Source of the DNA: DATLGD01 sp035540755
Lineage (GTDB): Bacteria > Actinomycetota > Actinomycetes > Mycobacteriales > SCTD01
DNA: 7,252 nucleotides
Reading direction: 5' to 3'
NCBI GenBank assembly: GCA_035540755.1
Contig: DATLGD010000159.1
Coordinates: forward strand, 1-7,252
In this document: positions 1 to 6,639 of the stretch, piece by piece
Position numbering within the stretch: the stretch's first letter is position 1
How the letters are laid out: every line of letters begins with the position of its first letter
Notes under the pieces: generated by a model
Database searches by the model: none
What the model saw: only the letters and a program-made list of their open reading frames with translations
Told to the model about the DNA's origin: nothing
Position numbers and translations under genes: made by a program

Positions 1-114
1 ACGTATGGCCATGCAGGTCCCCGGGCCCGCCAGGAGCCCTCCCCACGGTTCCCGACCGGCCTGAAACCGCGGGGAGGGCTCCTGGCGGGCCCGGGGACCT
101 GCATGGCCATACGT
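1..114. repeat. Long near-perfect inverted repeat upstream of argC
   Basis: Bases 1-50 are the reverse complement of bases 65-114 at 49 of 50 positions. The only mismatch is A45 opposite C70, and the loop is 51-64 (14 nt). Pairing stops at the loop, where only scattered further pairs exist. The right arm ends inside the argC operator region, so the left arm carries an inverted copy of ARG box 1. The stem is GC-rich and is not followed by a T-run, so it is not a classical intrinsic terminator. The window begins at the last paired base, so the left arm could continue outside. Possible readings are a real cruciform or terminator-like element between an upstream gene and argC, or a fold-back artefact at the end of an assembled contig. 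The palindrome itself is certain; its biological reality is not. Confidence 0.9.
2..15 (-). promoter_or_regulatory. Inverted copy of ARG box 1 in the left arm of the repeat
   Basis: Bases 2-15 are the exact reverse complement of the ARG box 1 core, giving CGTATGGCCATGCA on the + strand. Since ArgR sites are near-palindromic, this copy could bind ArgR as well. Its centre is 98 bp upstream of the centre of box 1. It exists only because of the large palindrome, so if that is an assembly artefact this site is too. Confidence 0.3.
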
Positions 115-115
115 C
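98..115 (+). promoter_or_regulatory. Putative ARG box 1 (ArgR operator) of argC
   Basis: The 14-bp core at 100-113 is TGCATGGCCATACG. It fits the general ArgR operator plan TGnAT-4 bp-ATnCA known from ARG boxes, missing only the last base, and has the palindromic centre ATGGCCAT. It lies 20 bp centre to centre from a second box, the tandem spacing expected for a hexameric ArgR. It overlaps the place where a -35 element would be. Assignment is by consensus and position only; binding is inferred. Confidence 0.65.
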
Positions 116-117
116 GT

Positions 118-135
118 CGTGTATGGTCTTGCGCA
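118..135 (+). promoter_or_regulatory. Putative ARG box 2 (ArgR operator) overlapping the argC start
   Basis: The core at 120-133 is TGTATGGTCTTGCG, which fits TGnAT-4 bp-[A/T]TnC with a less perfect right half than box 1. It covers the proposed -10 hexamer (122-127) and reaches the first base of the chosen argC start codon, so bound ArgR would block both polymerase and the start of the message. The 2-bp gap to box 1 (116-117) resembles the tandem ARG boxes of other bacteria. It lies outside the inverted repeat. Confidence 0.55.
122..127 (+). promoter_or_regulatory. Putative -10 element of the argC promoter (leaderless start)
   Basis: TATGGT matches the actinobacterial -10 pattern TAnnnT. A transcription start 7-8 nt downstream of its last base would fall at 134-135, on the A of the ATG at 135. 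This agrees with the absence of any Shine-Dalgarno sequence before that ATG. The -35 position (99-104, CTGCAT) is weak and lies in ARG box 1. The call rests on position and hexamer match; no transcript data are available. Confidence 0.45.
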
Positions 136-1151
136 TGGGGACCACCGCGGCCGTGGCCGGAGCGAGCGGCTACGCCGGGGGCGAGCTGCTGCGCCTGCTG
201 CTCGGCCACCCCGAGATCGCCGTCGGCCCCCTCGCCGCCGGCACCAGCGCCGGACGCCCGGTGCGCGAGCTGCACCCGCACCTGCCTGCGCTCGCAGGCC
301 GGTCGTTCGTCGGGACCGACGCGGCGGCACTGGCCGAGGCCGACGTGGTGTTCCTCGCGCTGCCGCACGGCGAGTCCGCGGCGGTGGCCGCGGCCCTGCC
401 CGACGGCCTGCCGGTGGTTGACCTCGGGGCCGACCACCGGCTGCACGACGCGGCGACGTGGTCGCGCTTCTACGGGACGCCGCACGCCGGCACGTGGGCG
501 TACGGGCTGCCCGAGCTGTTCCGCGCCGAGCTCGCCGGGCAGACCCGCGTCGCCGCCCCCGGCTGCTACCCGACCGCCGTCTCGCTGGCCCTCGCCCCGC
601 TGCTCGCCGCAGGGCTGGTCGAGGCGGACGACGTCGTCGTCGTCGCCGCCAGCGGCACCAGCGGCGCCGGGCGGGCCGCCAAGGCCAGCCTGCTCGGCAG
701 CGAGGTCATGGGCGACCTGTCGGCGTACAAGGTCGGGGCGCACCAGCACACCCCCGAGATCCGGCAGACGCTCGGCCGCGCGGCAGGCACGGACGTCTCC
801 CTGTCCTTCACCCCGGTGCTGGCGCCGATGCCGCGGGGCATCCTCGCCACGTGCACGGCGCGGACGTCGGCCACGGCCGAGCAGCTGCGCGCCGCCTTGC
901 AACAGCAGTACGACGACGAGCCGTTCGTGCACGTGCTCCCGGAAGGGGCATGGCCGCACACCGCCGCCACCGTCGGGAGCAACGCCTGCCACCTGCAGGT
1001 CGCGGTCGACTCCGACGCCGGTCGCGCCGTCGTCGTCAGCGCCCTCGACAACCTCGGCAAGGGCGCGGCAGGACAGGCCCTCCAGTGCGCCAACCTGCTG
1101 CTCGGGCTGCCCGAGACCACCGGCCTGTCCGCGAACGGAGTGGCCCCGTGA
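135..1151 (+). CDS. argC: N-acetyl-gamma-glutamyl-phosphate reductase (ArgC)
   Basis: This cytosolic enzyme reduces N-acetylglutamyl 5-phosphate to N-acetylglutamate semialdehyde with NADPH, the third step of arginine synthesis. The 338-residue product is typical in length. The N-terminus has the Rossmann dinucleotide motif GASGYAGGELLRLL (about residues 8-21). The catalytic cysteine is Cys144 in APGCYPTA, and the catalytic histidine is most likely His203 in GAHQHTPEI. The C-terminal DNLGKGAAGQA motif is also present. I chose ATG 135 (MGTTAAVAGASGYAGG) because family members begin at this distance from the Rossmann motif and a -10 element fits a leaderless start there. The in-frame ATG at 123 would add four residues (MVLR) and sits inside the operator. 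It is the first gene of the operon, and its TGA overlaps the argJ GTG by 4 bp. Confidence 0.96.
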   Translation: MGTTAAVAGASGYAGGELLRLLLGHPEIAVGPLAAGTSAGRPVRELHPHLPALAGRSFVGTDAAALAEADVVFLALPHGESAAVAAALPDGLPVVDLGADHRLHDAATWSRFYGTPHAGTWAYGLPELFRAELAGQTRVAAPGCYPTAVSLALAPLLAAGLVEADDVVVVAASGTSGAGRAAKASLLGSEVMGDLSAYKVGAHQHTPEIRQTLGRAAGTDVSLSFTPVLAPMPRGILATCTARTSATAEQLRAALQQQYDDEPFVHVLPEGAWPHTAATVGSNACHLQVAVDSDAGRAVVVSALDNLGKGAAGQALQCANLLLGLPETTGLSANGVAP

Positions 1152-2299
1152 GCGTCACCGCCCCCCTCGGCTTCCGGGCCGCGGGCGTCACCGCCGGCCT
1201 CAAGGACAGCGGCACGCCCGACGTCGCGCTCGTCGTCAACGACGGCCCCTCGCGTGCCGCCGCTGCGGTGTTCACCAGCAACCGGTTCAAGGCGAACCCG
1301 GTGCTGTGGAGCGAGCAGGTCGTCAAGGACGGCAGGGTCCGCGCGGTCGTCCTGAACTCCGGCGGCGCCAACTGCGGCACCGGATCCACGGGCTTCCAGA
1401 CCACGCACGCCACGGCCGAGCGGGTGGCGTCGCGGCTCGAGGACGGCGCGGGCGACGTCGTCGTCTGCAGCACCGGACTCATCGGCCCGCTGTTCTCGCG
1501 GGAGCGCGTGCTGCACGGCGTCGAGCTGGCGCACGCGGCCCTGAGCCGTAAGGGCGGGGACGACGCCGCCACCGCCATCCTGACCACCGACTCGGTGCCG
1601 AAGAAGACCGTCGTCACGGCCGACGGGTTCACCGTCGGAGGCATGGCCAAGGGGGCCGGCATGCTCGCCCCGGCACTCGCCACGATGCTCGTCGTCGTCA
1701 CCACCGACGCGGACGTCTCGGCGGCGGACTGCGACCGGGCGCTGCGCGCCGCCACCCGCACGACCTTCGACCGGCTCGACTCCGACGGCTGCCAGTCGAC
1801 CAACGACACCGTGCTGCTCATGGCCTCCGGCGCCAGCGGCACCGCGCCTGCCCCGGCCCGCTTCGACGAGGCCGTGCGCCAGGCCTGCGCCGATCTCGCC
1901 GACCAGCTCCTGCGCGACGCCGAGGGCTCCGAGCACGACATCACCATCGAGGTCGTGGGCGCCGCCAGCGAGGACGACGCGGTCGAGGTCGGGCGCTCGG
2001 TCGCCCGCAGCAACCTGTTCAAGTGCGCCGTCTTCGGCGAGGACCCGAACTGGGGCCGCGTGCTCGCCTCGGTCGGCACGACGTCGGCGGAGTTCGACGT
2101 CTACGGGATCGACGTGCTCTTCAACGGCGTGCAGGTGTGCAAGGCCGGTGAGCAGTTCGAGGACCCCGCCGCGGTCGAGTTCCAGGGCCGGGACGTGCAC
2201 GTGCTCGTCGACCTGCACGCCGGCGAGGCGACGGCCAGGATCCGCACCAACGACCTGACGACCGCCTACGTGCACGAGAACTCGGCGTACTCGACATGA
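1148..2299 (+). CDS. argJ: Glutamate N-acetyltransferase / ornithine acetyltransferase (ArgJ)
   Basis: ArgJ transfers the acetyl group of N-acetylornithine to glutamate, releasing ornithine and closing the acetyl cycle. Some family members also use acetyl-CoA, which cannot be judged here. The 383-residue product is an N-terminal nucleophile protein that cuts itself into alpha and beta chains. The cleavage motif KGAGMLAPALATML is present, with cleavage expected before Thr179, the nucleophile. The oxyanion-hole Thr-Gly is at about residues 109-110 (CSTGLIG). GEDPNWGR and the C-terminal HENSAYST are also conserved. The start is GTG 1148, which overlaps the argC stop and has GGAG at 1137-1140, 7 nt upstream. 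One normally conserved motif is altered: GGANACTG in most relatives reads GGANCGTG here (residues 72-79). Confidence 0.96.
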   Translation: MSVTAPLGFRAAGVTAGLKDSGTPDVALVVNDGPSRAAAAVFTSNRFKANPVLWSEQVVKDGRVRAVVLNSGGANCGTGSTGFQTTHATAERVASRLEDGAGDVVVCSTGLIGPLFSRERVLHGVELAHAALSRKGGDDAATAILTTDSVPKKTVVTADGFTVGGMAKGAGMLAPALATMLVVVTTDADVSAADCDRALRAATRTTFDRLDSDGCQSTNDTVLLMASGASGTAPAPARFDEAVRQACADLADQLLRDAEGSEHDITIEVVGAASEDDAVEVGRSVARSNLFKCAVFGEDPNWGRVLASVGTTSAEFDVYGIDVLFNGVQVCKAGEQFEDPAAVEFQGRDVHVLVDLHAGEATARIRTNDLTTAYVHENSAYST

Positions 2300-3207
2300 C
2301 GGCGCCCCTGACCGCGAGCGCCGCTCCGACCGCCCGCGGGCACGTCGCGCTCCCGAAGGCCGGCGTGCTCGTCGAGGCGCTGCCGTGGCTCAAGCGCTTC
2401 TCGGGCCGCACGGTCGTCGTCAAGTACGGCGGGAACGCCATGACCAGCGACACCCTGCGCGCCGCGTTCGCCGAGGACGTCGTCTTCCTCCGCTACGCCG
2501 GCGTGCGGGTGGTCGTGGTCCACGGCGGCGGACCGCAGATCACCACGCACCTCGACCGGCTCGGCGTCGCCAGCGAGTTCCGCGGCGGCCTGCGCGTCAC
2601 CACGCCCGAGACCATGCAGGTCGTGCGGATGGTGCTGGTCGGCCAGGTGAACAGCGACGTCGTCAACCTCGTCAACGACCACGGCCCGTTCGCCGTCGGG
2701 CTGTCCGGCGAGGACGCGCACCTGTTCACCGCCGAGCGCCGTCCGGCCCTCGTCGACGGCGAGCCCGTCGACGTCGGTCTCGTCGGAGACGTCGTGGAGG
2801 TGCGGCCGCAGGTCGTCACCGCCCTGCTCGAGCAGGGCAAGGTGCCGGTCGTCGCGACCGTCGCCCGCGGCGTCGACGGCCAGATCTACAACGTCAACGC
2901 CGACACGGCGGCCGCCGCGCTCGCCGTCGCCCTCGGCGCCGAGAAGCTCGTCGTCCTCACCGACGTCGAGGGGCTGTACGCCGACTGGCCGAGCAGCGAC
3001 GAGGTCATCAGCGAGCTCACCGACACCGAGCTCGAGCGCCTGCTCCCGACCCTCTCCAGCGGCATGGCCCCCAAGATGGAGGCCTGCCTGCGGGCGGTGC
3101 AGGGCGGCGTCCCCCGGGCCCACGTGCTCGACGGACGGGTGCCGCACAGCCTGCTGCTCGAGCTGTTCACCGACGAGGGCGTCGGCACGATGGTGGTGCC
3201 GTCATGA
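2296..3207 (+). CDS. argB: Acetylglutamate kinase (ArgB)
   Basis: This amino-acid kinase family enzyme phosphorylates N-acetylglutamate with ATP, usually the feedback-controlled step. The 303-residue product shows KYGGNAM (Lys43), HGGGPQI (76-82), NVNADTAAAA (199 onward), LTDVEGLY (221-228) and GMAPKMEAC (256 onward, Lys260). An N-terminal segment before the first strand (PKAGVLVEALPWLKRF) resembles the extra helix of arginine-sensitive hexameric forms, and the C-terminal DGRVPHSLLLELFTDEGVGT region resembles their arginine site. Feedback inhibition by arginine is therefore likely, by inference. The ATG overlaps the argJ stop as ATGA with no clear Shine-Dalgarno sequence, which points to translational coupling. 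The gene likewise overlaps argD by 4 bp. Confidence 0.97.
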   Translation: MTAPLTASAAPTARGHVALPKAGVLVEALPWLKRFSGRTVVVKYGGNAMTSDTLRAAFAEDVVFLRYAGVRVVVVHGGGPQITTHLDRLGVASEFRGGLRVTTPETMQVVRMVLVGQVNSDVVNLVNDHGPFAVGLSGEDAHLFTAERRPALVDGEPVDVGLVGDVVEVRPQVVTALLEQGKVPVVATVARGVDGQIYNVNADTAAAALAVALGAEKLVVLTDVEGLYADWPSSDEVISELTDTELERLLPTLSSGMAPKMEACLRAVQGGVPRAHVLDGRVPHSLLLELFTDEGVGTMVVPS

Positions 3208-4400
3208 GCCGGACGGCGCAGTGGCAGCAGCGGTGGGACGCGGCGCTCATGGCCAACTACGGCACCCCGCCGGTCGTCCTCGTCCGCGGCGAGGGCGCCA
3301 CGGTCTGGGACGCCGACGGCAGGGAGCACGTCGACCTGCTCGCCGGCCTGGCCGTCAACGTGCTCGGCCACGCCCACCCCGCCGTCCGCGAGGCGGTCGA
3401 CCGGCAGCTCTCCACGCTCGGGCACGTCAGCAACCTCGCGGTCAGCCCGCCCGCGGTCGAGCTGGCCGAGCGCCTGCAGGAGCTCGTCGGAGGTCCCGGG
3501 AGCCGGGTGCTGTTCACCAACTCCGGCGCGGAGGCCAACGAGGCGGCGCTCAAGCTCGCCCGGCGGCTGCGCCCCGGTGGCGGCTTCGTCGCCTGCGACG
3601 GCGCCTTCCACGGCCGCACCATGGGCGCGCTCGCGGTCACCGGCCAGCCCGCCAAGCGCGAGCCCTTCGCGCCGCTGCCCGGGCCGGTCGCCTTCGTGCC
3701 GTACGGCGACGTCGACGCCCTGCGGGCCGCCGTCGGGCCCGGCACCGCCAGCGTCGTCCTCGAGCCGGTGCTCGGCGAGGCCGGCGTCGTCGTCCCGCCG
3801 CCGGGCTTCCTGTCCGCGGCGCGCGCGGTGGCCGACGAGGCGGGCGCGCTCCTGCACCTCGACGAGGTGCAGGGCGGCATCGGACGGGCCGGGGCGTGGC
3901 TGTCCAGCAGCGTCGTCGAACCGGGCGTCGAGGCCGACGTGGTCACGCTCGCCAAGGGACTCGGCGGCGGCCTGCCGATCGGTGCGGTGGTCGCGCGCGG
4001 CGAGGCCGCCGGCGCCCTGCGCAAGGGCGACCACGGCACCACCTTCGGCGGCGGCCCGGTCGTGTGCTCCGCCGCCCTGGCGGTGCTGCGCACCATCGAG
4101 GACGACGGCCTGCTCGACGCCGCCACCAAGCTCGGCGACCGGCTCCGGACCGGCATCGAGGCTCTCGGCCACCCCCTCGTGGCGGGTGTGCGCGGCGTCG
4201 GCCTGTGGCTCGGCGTGCTGCTCACCGAACCGGTCGCCGCAGCCGCGGAGGCAGCTGCCCGCGACGCCGGCTTCCTCGTCAACGCACCGGCACCCGACGT
4301 GCTCCGGCTGGCCCCGCCGCTGGTGGTCACCGAGGAGCAGATCGACGCGTTCCTGCGGGCGCTACCGGGCGTGCTGGACACCGCTAGGGTGCGGCCATGA
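3204..4400 (+). CDS. argD: Acetylornithine aminotransferase (ArgD)
   Basis: This PLP-dependent class III aminotransferase turns N-acetylglutamate semialdehyde and glutamate into N-acetylornithine and 2-oxoglutarate. The 398-residue product has the expected order: YGTPPVVLVRGEG near the N-terminus, phosphate-binding NSGAEAN (Ser107-Gly-Ala), FHGRT (135-139), the PLP-ring Asp220 in LDEVQ, the Schiff-base Lys251 in TLAKGLGGGLPIGA, and HGTTFGG (277-283). Two usually well-kept spots differ: DEVQTGIGRTG reads DEVQGGIGRAG, and TFGGNP reads TFGGGP. All cofactor-contacting residues remain, so it should be active. The ATG overlaps argB by 4 bp. The stop codon overlaps an ATG at 4397, exactly where argF starts in canonical actinobacterial clusters. 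Confidence 0.96.
   Translation: MSRTAQWQQRWDAALMANYGTPPVVLVRGEGATVWDADGREHVDLLAGLAVNVLGHAHPAVREAVDRQLSTLGHVSNLAVSPPAVELAERLQELVGGPGSRVLFTNSGAEANEAALKLARRLRPGGGFVACDGAFHGRTMGALAVTGQPAKREPFAPLPGPVAFVPYGDVDALRAAVGPGTASVVLEPVLGEAGVVVPPPGFLSAARAVADEAGALLHLDEVQGGIGRAGAWLSSSVVEPGVEADVVTLAKGLGGGLPIGAVVARGEAAGALRKGDHGTTFGGGPVVCSAALAVLRTIEDDGLLDAATKLGDRLRTGIEALGHPLVAGVRGVGLWLGVLLTEPVAAAAEAAARDAGFLVNAPAPDVLRLAPPLVVTEEQIDAFLRALPGVLDTARVRP
4385..4390 (+). promoter_or_regulatory. Possible internal -10 element before the response regulator
   Basis: TAGGGT matches TAnnnT and ends 6 nt before the A of the ATG at 4397, the same geometry as the argC promoter. It includes one of the few TA dinucleotides in this GC-rich region. 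No convincing -35 hexamer lies 16-18 bp upstream. If active, it would give a leaderless transcript for the mini-ORF, the response regulator and argR. It lies within the last codons of argD, so chance is a real alternative. Confidence 0.25.
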
Positions 4401-4453
4401 CGGTGATGACGCGACCCCTCCCCGCTCCGGCGACCGTGCAGGTGCGCGCATGA
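4397..4453 (+). CDS. 18-codon mini-ORF bridging argD and the response regulator
   Basis: The ATG overlaps the argD stop as ATGA, and its own TGA overlaps the response-regulator ATG as ATGA. Between them is an 18-residue open frame, MTVMTRPLPAPATVQVRA, that fills the 49-nt gap exactly. No domain, membrane segment or family is recognisable. It may be a translational coupling relay that carries ribosomes from argD to the regulator. It may also be a scar left after loss of argF, which usually starts here with an ATG overlapping argD. A third option is that it is fortuitous: the regulator has its own modest Shine-Dalgarno sequence (AGGTG, 4440-4444). With only two arginine codons it does not look like an arginine attenuation leader. 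Translation is unproven. Confidence 0.3.
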   Translation: MTVMTRPLPAPATVQVRA

Positions 4454-4833
4454 GCGCCGTGTCGATCCTCGTCGTCGAGGACGATCCCAGCGTGCGGGGG
4501 CTGCTGCAGACGCTGCTGTCCGCCGAGGGCTACGCCGTCGTCACCGCCTCCGACGGTCTCGCCGGCCTGGTGAAGGCGACGTCCAACCGCCCGGCGCTGG
4601 TGCTGCTCGACCTGATGATGCCGGACCTCGGCGGCGTGCGGGTGCTCGAGGAGATGCACGAGGACCCCGCGCTCGCCGACGTCCCGGTCATCGTCGTCAC
4701 CGGCAAGATCGACGCCATTCCGGCGATGCGCGACCTGCTGGGGGAGGAGAACGTCTTCCTCAAGCCGTTCGCCGTCGGCGAGCTGCTCGGCCGGGTCGCC
4801 GACGTCACCGGCGGACCGGACGAGACCGGCTGA
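4450..4833 (+). CDS. Single-domain response regulator (CheY-like receiver)
   Basis: The 127-residue protein is one receiver domain with no output domain. The phosphorylation site is complete: acidic pair Asp11-Asp12 (VVEDD), phospho-acceptor Asp54 (LLDLMMPD), Thr84 (VIVVTG) and Lys105 (FLKPF). It should accept phosphate from a histidine kinase and act by protein-protein contact; the kinase and target are not in the window. It sits between argD and argR, the usual place of argF, and is linked to argR by a TGATG overlap of one base. That spacing and the shared strand argue for co-transcription. AGGTG at 4440-4444 gives a Shine-Dalgarno sequence 5 nt before the ATG. Codon use looks like that of its neighbours. 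A link to arginine control is inferred from position only. Confidence 0.92.
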   Translation: MSAVSILVVEDDPSVRGLLQTLLSAEGYAVVTASDGLAGLVKATSNRPALVLLDLMMPDLGGVRVLEEMHEDPALADVPVIVVTGKIDAIPAMRDLLGEENVFLKPFAVGELLGRVADVTGGPDETG

Positions 4834-5378
4834 TGGGCGCGCGCGACGTCGTCACCGCCCTGCCGCTGACGAAGGCGGCGCGGCAGGCCCGGATCGCCGA
4901 GCTGCTGAGCACCCAGCAGGTGGCGAGCCAGACCGAGCTCGGCCGGCTGCTCGCCGACGCCGGCGTCGCCGTCACGCAGGCCACCCTCTCGCGCGACCTG
5001 GACGAGCTCGGAGCGGTGAAGGTCCGCACCGCCGCCGGTCCTGCCTACTCCGTGCCAGAGGAGAACGCCCCGCGACCTGCCAGTCCCGAGACCGTCGACG
5101 CCCGCGTCGGCCGGCTGCTCGAGGAGCTGCTCGTCGCGGTCGAGGCGACCGGGCCGTTCGTGGTGCTGCGGACGCCGCCGGGGGGCGCGCATTTCCTCGC
5201 CTCGACGCTCGACCGGGCAGCGCTGCCCGACGTCGCCGGCACCGTCGCGGGCGACGACACCGTCTTCCTGCTCACCCGGCAACCGGCCTCCGACGGGGCC
5301 GCGGTCCTCGCCGAGCACCTGCTCGCGCTCGCCGGGGGAGCGCACGCGCCCCGCCATCGCACGCCCGACCCGTCCTGA
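4833..5378 (+). CDS. argR: Arginine repressor (ArgR)
   Basis: ArgR is the arginine-responsive DNA-binding hexamer that represses arginine genes at ARG boxes. The 181-residue product has the N-terminal winged helix-turn-helix with TQATLSRDLDELGAVKV (from Thr48). The C-terminal oligomerisation and arginine-binding domain has RTPPGGAHFLAS and GTVAGDDT, in which Asp141-Asp142 correspond to the arginine-binding pair. The only reasonable start is the ATG at 4833, which overlaps the response-regulator stop as TGATG; no good Shine-Dalgarno sequence precedes it, so coupling is likely. A short charged, proline-containing tail follows the domain. Being part of the operon it controls, it should be autoregulated through the boxes at argC. 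Confidence 0.96.
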   Translation: MGARDVVTALPLTKAARQARIAELLSTQQVASQTELGRLLADAGVAVTQATLSRDLDELGAVKVRTAAGPAYSVPEENAPRPASPETVDARVGRLLEELLVAVEATGPFVVLRTPPGGAHFLASTLDRAALPDVAGTVAGDDTVFLLTRQPASDGAAVLAEHLLALAGGAHAPRHRTPDPS

Positions 5379-5392
5379 GCGACGGACGTCGC
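5379..5392 (+). other. Short stem-loop directly after the argR stop
   Basis: GCGAC, loop GGAC, GTCGC forms a 5-bp stem with a tetraloop starting at the first base after the argR stop; as DNA it is a 14-bp palindrome with a 2-bp centre. There is no T-run, so it is unlikely to be a strong terminator. It could slow or trim the message between argR and argG, or be chance in GC-rich DNA. I see no TAnnnT element or ARG box elsewhere in the 5379-5427 gap. Confidence 0.3.
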
Positions 5393-5414
5393 ATCCTCCC
5401 GCAGTCCCACACAC

Positions 5415-5420
5415 GAAGGG
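5415..5420 (+). promoter_or_regulatory. Ribosome binding site deciding the argG TTG start
   Basis: GAAGGG lies 7 nt before the TTG at 5428 and is the only good Shine-Dalgarno-like sequence in the argR-argG gap. It supports TTG rather than the GTG at 5449, which would cut into the conserved N-terminal strand. Confidence 0.6.
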
Positions 5421-5427
5421 CAGCACG

Positions 5428-6635
<1,208 letters not shown>

Positions 6636-6639
<4 letters not shown>

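Noticed and set aside
1..114. Intrinsic terminator of an upstream gene
   Set aside because: The stem is much longer than a usual terminator and no T-run follows either arm. Since some actinobacterial terminators lack T-runs the idea is not excluded, but it is not supported enough to annotate.
628..645. GTC/GAC repeat run within argC
   Set aside because: It encodes an acidic/valine stretch (DDVVVV) of the ArgC fold in preferred GC-rich codons, so it is not a separate repeat element.
103..1551. Long + strand frame overlapping argC and the start of argJ
   Set aside because: Its product is low-complexity Arg/Pro/Ser-rich and spans two genes with strong family matches in other frames.
566..2275. 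Long open frames on the minus strand across argC and argJ, and others opposite argB, argD and argG
   Set aside because: They are antisense shadows typical of very GC-rich coding DNA: no recognisable domains, low-complexity Arg/Ala/Gly/Pro composition, and full overlap with well-identified genes.
4375..4380. TGGACA as a -35 element for the response regulator
   Set aside because: It lies only 4 bp from the TAGGGT hexamer, and no TAnnnT sequence lies 16-19 bp downstream.
4397..4453. Arginine attenuation leader peptide
   Set aside because: Only two arginine codons, not adjacent, and no alternative stem-loops or terminator follow before the regulator start.
5379..5427. Separate ArgR-controlled promoter for argGH
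   Set aside because: No TAnnnT hexamer and no sequence resembling the ARG boxes found at argC are present in this gap.
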